From NCBI GenBank assembly GCA_965208975.1, contig CBDBQH010000001.1:310001-374000 (forward strand): a stretch of DNA of 64,000 nucleotides, written 5' to 3'. Shown in pieces: positions 9,364 through 18,639 of this stretch. Positions within the stretch are counted from its first letter, which is position 1, and each line of letters opens with the position of its first letter. The stretch is from G963663315 sp965208975. Its GTDB lineage: Bacteria > Pseudomonadota > Gammaproteobacteria > Arenicellales > Poriferihabitantaceae. The notes beneath the pieces are model-generated. The model saw only the letters and a list, made by a program, of their open reading frames with translations, did not search any database and was not told where the DNA came from. The position numbers and the translations under genes were made by a program.

Positions 9364-10244
9364 AAGACCGCACACTTTTAAGTGTCGCTGTTTTCGGTGT
9401 TGGCCTGATTGGCGGCTCGCTGGCCAGGGCCTTGAAGGAGTCCGGGACAGCGGGTCATGTCATTGGCGTTGGCCGCGCCATGGCGAATCTTCAAAAAGCG
9501 AAGGACAGCGGCGCGATTGACGAAATACAGGTCAATCCGATTCAGGCTGTCACGGACGCAGACCTGATTGTGCTGGCGACGCCGGTCAATGCCATCGCTG
9601 AACTGATTCAGGTCATTGCGCCAGCCATGTCGCAGGAAAAGATTCTCACCGATGTGGGCAGTGTCAAACAGGGCATTGTTCAGTCTGCCAGACAGGCGTT
9701 GGGCCGTCATATCGGTCGATTTGTGCCGGGTCATCCGGTTGCGGGGAAGGAGAAAACAGGGATTGACGCCGCTTCCGCCGATCTTTTCGATAACCACAAG
9801 GTGATTCTGACCCCATTGCCGGAAACCAATGCCGAGGCGCTGGAGCGGGTACGGAAAATGTGGGAATCAACCGGCGCCCAGGTGAAAAACATGTCGGTGG
9901 AAGAGCATGACCGGGTGTTGTCCGTGACCAGTCATCTACCGCACATACTGGCTTATGTGATGATGGATTTCCTTGCCGGGCGTTCGGACCAGCGCAGTTG
10001 TTATGAAATGACGGCGGGCGGTTTTTATGATTTCACCCGGACTGCTTCAAGCGACCCGGAAATGTGGCGCGACATCTCGCTGATGAACAGCGAGTGCCTG
10101 ACGCGGCACATTCGGGAGTATCAGGAAAAGCTGGAAGGGGTTGTCTGCATGATCCGGAATATGGATGGAGAAGGGATTGAAAACCTGTTTGCTTCAGCCA
10201 GACAGGCCAGAAACCTGATCTCCGAGAGACGCCGGCAGTCCTGA
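9360..10244 (+). CDS. tyrA: Prephenate (cyclohexadienyl) dehydrogenase
   Basis: NAD(P)-dependent oxidative decarboxylation of prephenate or arogenate towards tyrosine. The Rossmann motif GVGLIGGSLARAL is at the N-terminus, with the substrate-binding histidines in PGHPVAGKEKTG and VTSHLPH. GTG 9360 overlaps the pheA stop in a GTGA junction, indicating translational coupling. It is a stand-alone dehydrogenase of 294 residues with no chorismate mutase domain, unlike the enterobacterial T-protein, and is not fused to aroA as it is in some pseudomonads. Cofactor and substrate preference cannot be read with certainty. Confidence 0.92.
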   Translation: MKDRTLLSVAVFGVGLIGGSLARALKESGTAGHVIGVGRAMANLQKAKDSGAIDEIQVNPIQAVTDADLIVLATPVNAIAELIQVIAPAMSQEKILTDVGSVKQGIVQSARQALGRHIGRFVPGHPVAGKEKTGIDAASADLFDNHKVILTPLPETNAEALERVRKMWESTGAQVKNMSVEEHDRVLSVTSHLPHILAYVMMDFLAGRSDQRSCYEMTAGGFYDFTRTASSDPEMWRDISLMNSECLTRHIREYQEKLEGVVCMIRNMDGEGIENLFASARQARNLISERRRQS

Positions 10245-10275
10245 TATTGCCCCAGACCTGTTGCGGCCGATACAC

Positions 10276-11586
10276 ATGAAATTCCGGGTTTCTCCAACTT
10301 CCGCTTTGCAGGGCGGGATTCAGGTGGCGGGTGATAAATCTATTTCCCATCGCTCGGTCATTCTGGGCGCCATTGCCAATGGCATAACCACGGTGCGCGA
10401 TATTCTGGAAGGGGAAGATGTGTTGGCGACCATTGACGCATTCCGGAAGATGGGGGTATCCATTACCCGTGACAGCCACCCGGCGGAACGTCATTATGTG
10501 ATTGAAGGAGTCGGGCTGTACGGTCTGAGAAAACCCGGTGAGGCGCTGGATATGGGAAATTCCGGTACTGCGTTTCGATTGCTGAGCGGTCTTCTGGCCG
10601 CGCAACCATGGACTTGTGTGTTGACCGGGGACGAGTATTTATGCAATCGTCCGATGAGCCGGATTATCACGCCGTTGACCATGATGGGCGCCAGAATCGG
10701 GTGCCGTGATGGCAGACCGCCGTTGACCATCCATCCGGCGGCGAGGTTGCGCCCGATAAAATACACGCCGCCGATGGCTTCCGCGCAAGTGAAGTCCGCC
10801 ATTTTGCTCGCGGGATTATACGCCAACGGGCAAACTACAGTGATTGAAGGTTCCCGCACCCGGGACCATACGGAAAGAATGTTGCAGGGGTTTGGTTACC
10901 CGATTCAGTCTGCTGGCCAGGCCATTACCCTGTCCGGCGGCGGACAATTGCAGGGTCATGCAGTCAGTGTACCCGCGGATCTTTCCTCTGCCGCATTTTT
11001 TATCCTTGCGGGACTGATCACAGCCGATAGTGAGTTGCTCTTGAAGAAAACCGGAATCAATCCGAGTAGAAACGGGGCGCTGAAAATCCTGACCAGAATG
11101 GGGGCGCGGATCGGGCTGGAGAATCAGCATGAAATCAGCGGCGAGCCAGTGGCGGATATCCGTGTGAAAAGCTCCGACCTGGAAGGGGTGGAAATCAAAG
11201 GGGATGAGGTGGCGTTGTCGATAGACGAAATTCCGGTCATTGCGGTCGCCGCAGCCTGTGCCCGGAATGGCGGCAAAACCAGGATTTCAAACGCGCAAGA
11301 GTTGCGAGTCAAGGAAAGCGACCGCATCCACAGTGTGGTGCGGGGGTTGTCGGCGCTGGGCATAGAGGTCGTTGAACACCCGGACGGGATGACGATTACA
11401 GGCGGGAAATTCAAGGGCGGTGAAGTGGACAGTTTCGGCGATCATCGTATCGCGATGGCCTTTGCCATCGCCGGAACTGTGGCAAAAGACCCGGTGGTCG
11501 TTTCAAATTGTGAGAATGTTGCAACCTCTTTTCCGGATTTTTATCAACTCGCCCGACAAACCGGAGTGAACATTGCCATCCGTTGA
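10276..11586 (+). CDS. aroA: 3-phosphoshikimate 1-carboxyvinyltransferase (EPSP synthase)
   Basis: Sixth step of the shikimate pathway: joins phosphoenolpyruvate to shikimate 3-phosphate. Motifs are GDKSISHRSVILG near the N-terminus, MGNSGTAFRLLSG, NRPMSRI, MASAQVKSAILLAGL, TRDHTERMLQGFG, ELRVKESDRI and FGDHRIAMAFA. The SAQVKSA and RDHTERML segments resemble the class II (Agrobacterium CP4 / Bacillus) enzymes rather than the E. coli class I type. ATG 10276 is preferred over an in-frame TTG at 10261 because it gives the usual few residues before the first beta strand. It overlaps cmk by 14 bp. Confidence 0.95.
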   Translation: MKFRVSPTSALQGGIQVAGDKSISHRSVILGAIANGITTVRDILEGEDVLATIDAFRKMGVSITRDSHPAERHYVIEGVGLYGLRKPGEALDMGNSGTAFRLLSGLLAAQPWTCVLTGDEYLCNRPMSRIITPLTMMGARIGCRDGRPPLTIHPAARLRPIKYTPPMASAQVKSAILLAGLYANGQTTVIEGSRTRDHTERMLQGFGYPIQSAGQAITLSGGGQLQGHAVSVPADLSSAAFFILAGLITADSELLLKKTGINPSRNGALKILTRMGARIGLENQHEISGEPVADIRVKSSDLEGVEIKGDEVALSIDEIPVIAVAAACARNGGKTRISNAQELRVKESDRIHSVVRGLSALGIEVVEHPDGMTITGGKFKGGEVDSFGDHRIAMAFAIAGTVAKDPVVVSNCENVATSFPDFYQLARQTGVNIAIR

Positions 11587-12262
11587 ACGCCGCGGTCAGA
11601 TTCCTGTAATCGCCATAGATGGTCCGAGCGGGTCGGGAAAGGGTACAGTTTCATTGGCTGTCGCCGGTCGGCTTGGCTACCACTATCTGGAAAGTGGCGC
11701 TGTTTATCGTGTGCTCGGTCACCTGGCGCAGAAACACCGGGTCGGTGTTGAACAGGTGTCCCGACTGGTTGCCCTCGCGAAAAATCTGGAAATTGAATTC
11801 AGGGACGGCGCGGCCTGGATTGATGGGAGGATCGTAGACGATGCAATCCGGACAGAGGAGGCCGGGAGACGCGCTTCAGTGGTCGCGGCGATTGCCGAAG
11901 TTCGGGAAACGCTGTTGACATGGCAAAGGTCCCGGGCCCGGGCTCCGGGGCTGGTTGCGGATGGAAGAGACATGGGAACGGTGGTGTTCCCCCGGGCAAC
12001 CTGCAAGTTCTATATTACAGCCAGCGTCCACGTTCGGGCGCAAAGACGTTTTGAGCAGTTGAAAGGCAAGGGTTTTGATGTTAGTATTTGCCAACTCGTC
12101 AAAGATATTTCAGAACGCGACGCGCGCGATGCAACCCGTTCTGTGTCTCCGTTGAGGCCGGCAGAGGATGCTGTGCTGGTGGATACTACTGATCTTGCGA
12201 TACACGAAGTGATATCCAGGGTCATGGGAGATATTGGATGCCGGGCGCCTGAAAGACTGTAG
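11573..12262 (+). CDS. cmk: Cytidylate kinase
   Basis: Phosphorylates CMP and dCMP. The P-loop GPSGSGKGT is near the N-terminus, with the CMP-binding LESGAVYR segment and the DGRDMGTVVFP motif. No ATG or GTG exists between the upstream in-frame stop and the P-loop, so TTG 11573 is the likely start; a GGAG element at 11563-11566 lies at a good distance before it and supports this choice. The start lies inside the end of aroA. The aroA-cmk-rpsA-ihfB order is conserved in gammaproteobacteria. Confidence 0.93.
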   Translation: MPSVERRGQIPVIAIDGPSGSGKGTVSLAVAGRLGYHYLESGAVYRVLGHLAQKHRVGVEQVSRLVALAKNLEIEFRDGAAWIDGRIVDDAIRTEEAGRRASVVAAIAEVRETLLTWQRSRARAPGLVADGRDMGTVVFPRATCKFYITASVHVRAQRRFEQLKGKGFDVSICQLVKDISERDARDATRSVSPLRPAEDAVLVDTTDLAIHEVISRVMGDIGCRAPERL

Positions 12263-12495
12263 ATTCACCTTTTGTGTCGGGTGACCCTGGTAGTCGGGCC
12301 TTGTTGTAAACCGTGAATAATCCGGCTTTTGTTGCTGGATTGTTTGAATATTAACTTTATCAAAACTACCTGAAAACCTCGTTATTTTCCGATTCTTTTG
12401 ACTCATTCCATGTCGAGCGCCGGAGGCCTGTCCGGATTGTCCTGGCTGGTGGGTGCGGGTGAATGGGAAGAAACGGGTGCAGGAATCATTATATT
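12263..12495 (+). promoter_or_regulatory. rpsA leader region with GGA-containing hairpin
   Basis: This 233-bp stretch between cmk and rpsA has no coding capacity that I would trust. It contains a perfect small hairpin at 12420-12435 (CCGGA, loop, TCCGG) with GGA in stem and loop, followed by GGA- and GGGTG-rich sequence and no canonical ribosome site directly before the rpsA ATG. In gammaproteobacteria the rpsA leader is known to fold into hairpins that recruit the ribosome without a strong Shine-Dalgarno and allow S1 to repress its own synthesis. The match here is by position and general character. I see no convincing promoter. Confidence 0.45.
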
Positions 12496-14172
12496 ATGAC
12501 TGAAAACTTTGCGGCCTTGCTGGAAGAAAGCATGGCCAATGTTGTTATGAATCCCGGAGAGCTGATTATCGGGGATGTGGTCGAGGCCAATAGCGATTAT
12601 GTGATCGTCAGCGCCGGATTGAAGTCCGACGCGAAAATCAAGGCATCGGAATTCAAGAATGCGGCGGGTGAAATAACGGTAAAAATCGGCGATCAGGTTG
12701 AGGTGGCCCTGGAGTCCGTGGAGGATGGAACCGGAAACACCCGAATGTCTCGTGAAAAAGCGATGCGTACCAGGGCCTGGGCCGGTCTGGCCAAGGCTTA
12801 CGAGAATGGTGATGTGGTCACAGGCGTGGTTACCGAGAAAGTCAAGGGTGGATTCACGGCGGATGTCGAGGGGTTGCGCGCATTTCTGCCCGGTTCCCTG
12901 GTTGATGTCAGGCAGGTCAAGGACGCCGATTACATGAAGGGCAAGGAGCTGGAATTCAAGATTATCAAGCTGGATCAGCCGCGTAATAACATTGTGGTGT
13001 CGCGCCGCGCTATCGTCGAAAATGAGCTGAATGAGGAAAGGGCGAAGCTGCTCGATACTCTGGAAGAAGGGCAAATAGTCAAGGGCGTTGTCAAAAACCT
13101 GACCGATTACGGCGCATTCGTCAATCTCGGCGGGCTGGACGGCTTGCTGCACATCACGGACCTGGCCTGGAAGCGGGTGAAGCATCCGTCAGAAGTATTG
13201 ACAGTTGGCGATGAGATTGAAACCCGGGTGCTCAAGTTCGACAAGGAGCAGAGCCGGGTCTCGCTCGGACTCAAACAGCTGGGCGAGGACCCCTGGTTGG
13301 GGCTGGTGCGCCGCTACCCGGTGAATACCCGCATATTCGGCAGGGTAACCAATTTGACCGATTATGGCGCTTTTGTCGAACTGGAAGAGGGGGTCGAGGG
13401 TCTGGTGCATTTGTCCGAAATGGACTGGACGAACAAGAATATCCATCCCGGCAAAGTCTGTCATGTGGGCGATGAGTGCGAGGTGATGATCCTCGACATT
13501 GATCAGGGACGGCGCCGTATATCGCTGGGAATGAAGCAATGTGTCGCCAATCCCTGGCAGGAGTTTGCGGCAAGCTACAAGAAGGGGGACTCCCTGGTCG
13601 GGAGTATCCGTTCAATTACCGACTTCGGTATATTCATCGGTGTCGAAGGGGGGATTGACGGTCTCGTCCATCTTTCTGATCTTTCCTGGGATGAGCCCGG
13701 TGAGGAAGTGGTGACCCGCTACAAGAAAGGAGATGAATTGACTGTTACGGTGCTGGCGGTGGATGCGGAGCGTGAACGCATCTCCTTGGGACTCAAACAG
13801 GCGACCGAAGATCCGTTTTCCGCCTTTGTCAACGCAAACGGGAAAGGCAGTACGGTTACAGGTACAGTTCAGGAAGTCACAATGAAGGGGGCTGTCATTG
13901 AACTGGAGCGCAGTGTGAGCGGTTATCTGCGGACTTCTGAAATATCACGAGACCGTGTTGAAGACGCGCGCACGGTATTGAAAGAAGGCGAGAAAATCGA
14001 GGCCAAGATTACCAGTATCGAGAGGAAAGAGCGTAAACTCTCCTTGTCTATCAAGGCGCGGGAACTCGAACTGGAGGATGAGGTGACTCAGGAATATTCG
14101 AAGGGTTCGAATGTCATCGGCGCCACTCTCGGTGACAAACTGAAAGAACAGCTCGGCAAACACTCCCTGTAG
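12496..14172 (+). CDS. rpsA: 30S ribosomal protein S1
   Basis: Six S1/OB repeats bind mRNA and hold it at the small subunit during initiation. The 558-residue protein aligns along its length with E. coli S1: MTENFAALLEES at the start, KGGFTADVEGLRAFLPGS in the second repeat, then four canonical S1 repeats with KNLTDYGAFVNLGG, TNLTDYGAFVELEEG and SITDFGIFIGVEGG. ATG 12496 is preferred because the family begins MTExFAxLFEES; an in-frame ATG at 12463 would add 11 residues with no family support. The last repeat is followed by a short tail. Confidence 0.98.
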   Translation: MTENFAALLEESMANVVMNPGELIIGDVVEANSDYVIVSAGLKSDAKIKASEFKNAAGEITVKIGDQVEVALESVEDGTGNTRMSREKAMRTRAWAGLAKAYENGDVVTGVVTEKVKGGFTADVEGLRAFLPGSLVDVRQVKDADYMKGKELEFKIIKLDQPRNNIVVSRRAIVENELNEERAKLLDTLEEGQIVKGVVKNLTDYGAFVNLGGLDGLLHITDLAWKRVKHPSEVLTVGDEIETRVLKFDKEQSRVSLGLKQLGEDPWLGLVRRYPVNTRIFGRVTNLTDYGAFVELEEGVEGLVHLSEMDWTNKNIHPGKVCHVGDECEVMILDIDQGRRRISLGMKQCVANPWQEFAASYKKGDSLVGSIRSITDFGIFIGVEGGIDGLVHLSDLSWDEPGEEVVTRYKKGDELTVTVLAVDAERERISLGLKQATEDPFSAFVNANGKGSTVTGTVQEVTMKGAVIELERSVSGYLRTSEISRDRVEDARTVLKEGEKIEAKITSIERKERKLSLSIKARELELEDEVTQEYSKGSNVIGATLGDKLKEQLGKHSL

Positions 14173-14195
14173 ATATCTATCCTTAATTTTACATC

Positions 14196-14540
14196 ATGTC
14201 TGTCGATCCCAGGAAAGCCCGCCGGCGATCAGCCTTGACCAAGTCACAGTTTATCGCCCATCTCGTCGATGAACATCGTCAATTGTCTGAAACGGACGTT
14301 GAGCTGGCCGTCAACAACATTCTCAAGCGAATGGTTTCGGCTCTGGCCAATGGTGAACGAATCGAGATTCGCGGATTTGGCAGTATGACCCTGCATTACC
14401 GGCCACCGCGGGTGGGAAGGAATCCGAAAACCGGAAGCAGGGTTCAGATAACAGGGAAATACGTGCCGTATTTCAAGCCCGGTCTCGGTCTGAGAAAACA
14501 GGTCAACGAGCCAATCGACAAGGAGGATTCCGACAGCTGA
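14196..14540 (+). CDS. ihfB: Integration host factor subunit beta
   Basis: DNA-bending protein that pairs with IhfA. It has the HU/IHF fold with ALTKSQFIAHLVDEH at the N-terminus, RIEIRGFGSM in the beta saddle and the signature GRNPKTGSRVQITGKYVP followed by YFKPG. At 114 residues it is longer than E. coli IhfB (94); the excess is a basic N-terminal leader of about 11 residues and a short acidic C-terminal tail. It lies directly after rpsA, its conserved position. Confidence 0.95.
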   Translation: MSVDPRKARRRSALTKSQFIAHLVDEHRQLSETDVELAVNNILKRMVSALANGERIEIRGFGSMTLHYRPPRVGRNPKTGSRVQITGKYVPYFKPGLGLRKQVNEPIDKEDSDS

Positions 14541-14568
14541 CATGACGCCTTAAGGATTTTTATCGGTT

Positions 14569-15750
14569 ATGGACCCGGTCTGGTTACTCCTGCTTTTGCC
14601 ACTTGCCGCTGCTGGCGGTTGGTTGATGGCCGCTTGTGATCAATCCGGCTCCGGCCCGGTCAAATCGCGGAGTGTTCCTGACGCATATTTCAAGGGCTTG
14701 AGTTTTTTGCTGAATGAACAGCCTGACAAGGCCCTGAAAGTGTTTCTTGAGGTGGCCGAGGTGGATGATGAAACGATTGAAATGCACATCGCTCTTGGCA
14801 ATCTTTTCAGACGTCGGGGAGAAATAGAGAAAGCGACACAGATCCATCAGAATCTGGTTTCCCGCTCCGATCTGGACGATAGCCTGCGCGCCATGGCGTT
14901 GTTCGAACTGGCGCAGGATTATTTCAAGGCGGGGTTGTTCGACCGGGCCGAGGACCTGTTTCGGGAGTTGCGCCTGCTGGTTGAATACAAGGAACAGGCG
15001 AACCGGTTTTTATTGCAGATTTACGACCAGGAAAAGGAATGGCTTTCCGCGATTGAGATTGCAGAGGAACTGAATCAGGCGCCAGACTGCGATTACTCAG
15101 AAACCATCGCCCAGTTTTATTGTGAGCTGGCTGAAATCTCGATTGCCGAAGGCAATAACTCTGGCGCTGAAAATTACATCGGCGCCGCATTTCAGTATAA
15201 CCCGCGTTGTTTGCGGGCGGTGATCCAGTCTGGCAGGCTGGCATCCATGCGGGGAAATCATGCCAATGCCATTGCCATCTGGCGGGGGGTTGAATACTGG
15301 TCACCGCTCGGTCTCGGTGAGGTGGTGGGCCATATTGTGAATGGTTATCTGGCGCTCGGAGATAAAAGGTCGCTACAGGAATTTCTGGAGAAGGCCATCG
15401 AGAAAAACTCGGATCCGAGAATCATGTCGGCGCTGGTTGATCTGACCAGTAATAACCAGGGTGAGGAAGCCGGCGAGATGAAATTGCTGGAACTGGTACG
15501 GCGATATCCAAGCCTGCACGGGATGTATACCCTGATGAGGAAGCGGGCGAAAAAGGGCAGTCTGAGCCGACAGGGCCAGGACTATTCCATTGTGGCCAGC
15601 CTGTTGCAAGAGGTCGTCGACAGAAGCCGGAATTATCATTGTACGCAGTGTGGTTTCCAGAGTAATTCGCTGCATTGGCAATGCCCCGGTTGCAAAGCCT
15701 GGGATACGGCTCGCAATCAGTTGATTCATCATGCAATCGGTGGAAAGTAA
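14569..15750 (+). CDS. lapB: LPS assembly protein LapB (TPR and rubredoxin-type zinc domain)
   Basis: Inner-membrane regulator that, in E. coli, presents LpxC to the FtsH protease and so balances LPS synthesis. An N-terminal membrane anchor (about residues 3-21) is followed by tetratricopeptide repeats (SFLLNEQPDKALKVFLEVAE and similar units) and a C-terminal rubredoxin-like metal site, CTQCGF...WQCPGCKAW. The partner lapA, usually just upstream, is absent and ihfB is there instead. Its stop overlaps the heptose kinase gene by 20 bp, linking LPS control with LPS core synthesis. Confidence 0.93.
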   Translation: MDPVWLLLLLPLAAAGGWLMAACDQSGSGPVKSRSVPDAYFKGLSFLLNEQPDKALKVFLEVAEVDDETIEMHIALGNLFRRRGEIEKATQIHQNLVSRSDLDDSLRAMALFELAQDYFKAGLFDRAEDLFRELRLLVEYKEQANRFLLQIYDQEKEWLSAIEIAEELNQAPDCDYSETIAQFYCELAEISIAEGNNSGAENYIGAAFQYNPRCLRAVIQSGRLASMRGNHANAIAIWRGVEYWSPLGLGEVVGHIVNGYLALGDKRSLQEFLEKAIEKNSDPRIMSALVDLTSNNQGEEAGEMKLLELVRRYPSLHGMYTLMRKRAKKGSLSRQGQDYSIVASLLQEVVDRSRNYHCTQCGFQSNSLHWQCPGCKAWDTARNQLIHHAIGGK

Positions 15751-16696
15751 TCTGGAGAAACTGGCAACCGCCAGGGTATTGGTTGCCGGCGATGTCATGC
15801 TGGATCAGTACTGGCTCGGGGAGGTAAACAGAATCTCGCCCGAGGCTCCGGTGCCGGTGGTTACTGTCAACGACTCGGAAGTGCGCCTGGGCGGGGCTGG
15901 AAATGTAGCGCGGAATATTGTCGCCCTGGATGGAAGATGCTCCCTGCTCGGGATTATCGGTCAGGATGAGGCCGGAAGAAGCGTCACTGAACTTGCCGGA
16001 CAAGCGGGCATTCATGCCATATTGCAGTCCGCTCCGGACTACAAAACCACGGTCAAGCTGAGAGTCGTTTCCAAAAACCAGCAACTGTTGCGCGCGGATT
16101 TCGAGAGCAGGCCAAAGCCGCGCGTTCTGGCCGGAATGCTGGCGGATTTCAGGGCGCATATCGGCAGCTGCGATGCCGTTGTCTTATCGGATTATGGCAA
16201 GGGCGGGCTGGCCGATGTCGAAGAAATGATCGCGATTGCCAGACAGGAGAACAAGCCGGTTCTGATAGACCCTAAAGGCAACGATTATTCGAGATACCGC
16301 GGCGCTACCCTCATCACTCCCAATCTGGCGGAATTTGAGTCGGTCACCGGCCAGGTGGAAAGTACCGGCGATCTGGCCGGCAAGGCGGCGGATGTCATTC
16401 GCGATTATGATCTGGAAGCCTTGCTGGTTACGTTGAGTGATAAGGGCATGACGCTGTTTGAGCGGACGAAACCCCCATTGCATATTCCGGCGAGGAGTCG
16501 GGAGGTTTATGATGTCAGTGGCGCGGGGGACACGGTTATTGGCGTTATGGCGATGGTATATGCCACAAATCCGGAGCAGTCATCGGGTCTTGAGATCGCC
16601 AATAGCGCAGCCGGCATTGTGATTTCAAAATTCGGCGCCGCTACGGCGACCCGCGCGGAATTGTTGTCCGCAACCAGAAAAGATTACCCGTTATGA
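15731..16696 (+). CDS. D-glycero-beta-D-manno-heptose-7-phosphate kinase (kinase domain only)
   Basis: PfkB/ribokinase-family enzyme that phosphorylates heptose 7-phosphate at C1 in the ADP-heptose pathway. Motifs: VAGDVMLDQYWLGEV, RISPEAPVPVV, RLGGAGNVARNI, and the anion-hole/catalytic DVSGAGDTVIG. In most gammaproteobacteria this is the N-terminal half of bifunctional HldE (about 475 residues), but this 321-residue protein ends right after the kinase fold, so the adenylyltransferase (HldC/RfaE2) must be elsewhere. It overlaps lapB upstream and hldD downstream (ATGA). Confidence 0.92.
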   Translation: MQSVESNLEKLATARVLVAGDVMLDQYWLGEVNRISPEAPVPVVTVNDSEVRLGGAGNVARNIVALDGRCSLLGIIGQDEAGRSVTELAGQAGIHAILQSAPDYKTTVKLRVVSKNQQLLRADFESRPKPRVLAGMLADFRAHIGSCDAVVLSDYGKGGLADVEEMIAIARQENKPVLIDPKGNDYSRYRGATLITPNLAEFESVTGQVESTGDLAGKAADVIRDYDLEALLVTLSDKGMTLFERTKPPLHIPARSREVYDVSGAGDTVIGVMAMVYATNPEQSSGLEIANSAAGIVISKFGAATATRAELLSATRKDYPL

Positions 16697-17700
16697 TTGT
16701 GGTTACCGGCGGCGCCGGGTTTATTGGCTCGAATATTGTCAAGGCGCTCAACCGCAACGGGGTCTTCGACATACTGGTTGTAGATAATCTGTCCAATGTC
16801 GAAAAGGTCGCCAACCTGTCGAAGCTTACGATTCGGGATTACATGGACAAGCAGGAATTTCTGGATGCCATCCAGTCCGACCGGACTTTTGACAGGATGA
16901 CTACGGTTTTTCATCAGGGCGCCTGTTCGGATACCCTGGCGACGGACGGGAAATATGTGTTGCAGAACAACTTTACCTTCTCGAAAACGCTTTTCCATTT
17001 CTGCCAGCGGCGCCAGGCGCAATTCATCTACGCCTCCTCCGCTTCGGTCTATGGCGGCGGCTCCGAATTTTCTGAAGAGCCGGGCAATGAATCGGCGTTG
17101 AATGTGTATGCCTGGTCCAAACTTTTGTTCGACAACTACATTCGTCAGTCGGGCGCTCAAGCCAGTCCGTCCGGCTCGAGTCCCCCGCCAACCACTGGAA
17201 TCCAGTGTGTTGGCCTGAGATATTTCAATGTCTATGGCCCCGGCGAATTTCATAAAGGGCGGATGGCTTCCGTTGCCCGGCATTTCAATAATCAATATCT
17301 GGACAGACAGGCGCTCCACCTGTTCGCCGGAACGGATGGCTATCAAAACGGCGAGCAGCTCAGGGATTTTGTCTATGTTGATGACGTGGTCAACGTGAAT
17401 CTGTATTTCATGAATCACCCTGAACGGTCGGGGATTTACAATGTCGGCGCCGGCCGCGCACAGAGTTTTAATCAGGTGGCGCTGGCTGTCATCAACTTCC
17501 ACAGGAAGCGACAGGGGCAGGCGGCTGTCAACCTTTTTGAGGCAGTCGAACTGGGGCTGATCCATTACGTCTCAATGCCTGAAGCGCTGGTCGGCAAGTA
17601 TCAGAATTTCACCGAGGCCGACCTGACTCGCTTGCGGTCGGTGGGATATGAAGAAGATTTTGATGATATCGAAGCCGGAATAAGCAAATATCTGTCATGA
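16693..17700 (+). CDS. hldD: ADP-L-glycero-D-manno-heptose 6-epimerase
   Basis: Last step of ADP-heptose synthesis for the LPS inner core. It is a short-chain dehydrogenase/epimerase with TGGAGFIGSN (NADP site), ASSASVYGGGS, the YxxxK catalytic pair in YAWSKLLFD, and LRYFNVYGPGE. A proline/serine-rich insert of about 15 residues lies between the catalytic helix and the LRYFNVYG strand. The ATGA overlaps with the kinase before and rmlA after it show a tightly coupled operon. Confidence 0.95.
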   Translation: MIVVTGGAGFIGSNIVKALNRNGVFDILVVDNLSNVEKVANLSKLTIRDYMDKQEFLDAIQSDRTFDRMTTVFHQGACSDTLATDGKYVLQNNFTFSKTLFHFCQRRQAQFIYASSASVYGGGSEFSEEPGNESALNVYAWSKLLFDNYIRQSGAQASPSGSSPPPTTGIQCVGLRYFNVYGPGEFHKGRMASVARHFNNQYLDRQALHLFAGTDGYQNGEQLRDFVYVDDVVNVNLYFMNHPERSGIYNVGAGRAQSFNQVALAVINFHRKRQGQAAVNLFEAVELGLIHYVSMPEALVGKYQNFTEADLTRLRSVGYEEDFDDIEAGISKYLS

Positions 17701-18620
17701 GAGGAATCGTGTTGGCGGGAGGGACGGGTTCCCGCTTGTGGCCAGCCACGCTCGCTGTATCGAAGCAGCTGGTTCCGGTCTATGACAAACCGATGATCTA
17801 CTATCCGTTATCTGCGTTGTTGCTGTCCGGGATAAGGGACATCCTGATTGTTTCCACTCCACAGGATACGCCGGTATATCAGAGATTGCTGGCGGATGGC
17901 AGCCAATGGGGAATCAGCCTGTCCTATGCGGTTCAGTCCGTCCCGGCAGGGATTGCGGACGCATTTTTGACAGGTTGTGAGTTTGTCGGCAACCATGGTT
18001 GCGCGTTGGCGCTGGGAGACAACATTTTTCACGGGGCTGGTCTGTCGGAGAGTCTGCGTAAAGCAGCCACCCTGAAAAAGGGGGCGCAAATATATGCCTG
18101 TCGGGTGGATGACCCCGGCCGCTATGGCGTGGTGAGCCTGGACAGCAACGGCAAGGCGATTGAGCTGGAGGAGAAACCGGCGCGTCCAAAAACCGGATAC
18201 GCTGTAACCGGCTTGTATTTTTATGATAATACCGTGGTGGAGCGGGCACGGTCGTTGACTCCGTCGGCGCGCAATGAACTGGAAATAACCGATTTGAACC
18301 GCACCTGGCTGGATGATGACGCATTACGGGTAGAGGTATTGGGGCCGGATGTGGTGTGGCTGGATGTGGGAACTCTGGACTCGTTGATGCAAGCCGCCAG
18401 AACGGTCGAGGCGATCACGAAAAACCAGGGGGTCAGGCCCGGTTGCCCGGAGGAGGTCTGTTGGAGAATGGGTTATATGGATGATGAGCAACTTGGGATA
18501 CTGGCTGCTGAATTGCAAGGTAGCGGGTATGGCCGCTATCTGGCGGGATTGCCGGGTCGTAAATCTGAGGCAAGGGCGTCACAGGAATCAGGGTCGGTCA
18601 AGATGAACGAAAACAGATGA
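17697..18620 (+). CDS. rmlA: Glucose-1-phosphate thymidylyltransferase
   Basis: Makes dTDP-glucose, precursor of dTDP-rhamnose and related sugars. The nucleotidyltransferase signature is complete: LAGGTGSRLWPAT, VSKQLVPVYDKPMIYYPLS, GDNIFHG, EEKPARPKTGYAVTGLYFYD and the metal-binding WLDVGT. It overlaps hldD by ATGA. rmlB, rmlC and rmlD are not present, so the sugar end product cannot be told; another nucleotidyl-hexose role is possible. The C-terminal 20 residues are low-complexity. Confidence 0.93.
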   Translation: MRGIVLAGGTGSRLWPATLAVSKQLVPVYDKPMIYYPLSALLLSGIRDILIVSTPQDTPVYQRLLADGSQWGISLSYAVQSVPAGIADAFLTGCEFVGNHGCALALGDNIFHGAGLSESLRKAATLKKGAQIYACRVDDPGRYGVVSLDSNGKAIELEEKPARPKTGYAVTGLYFYDNTVVERARSLTPSARNELEITDLNRTWLDDDALRVEVLGPDVVWLDVGTLDSLMQAARTVEAITKNQGVRPGCPEEVCWRMGYMDDEQLGILAAELQGSGYGRYLAGLPGRKSEARASQESGSVKMNENR

Positions 18621-18639
18621 ACGGAAACCGGCTGTTGTG

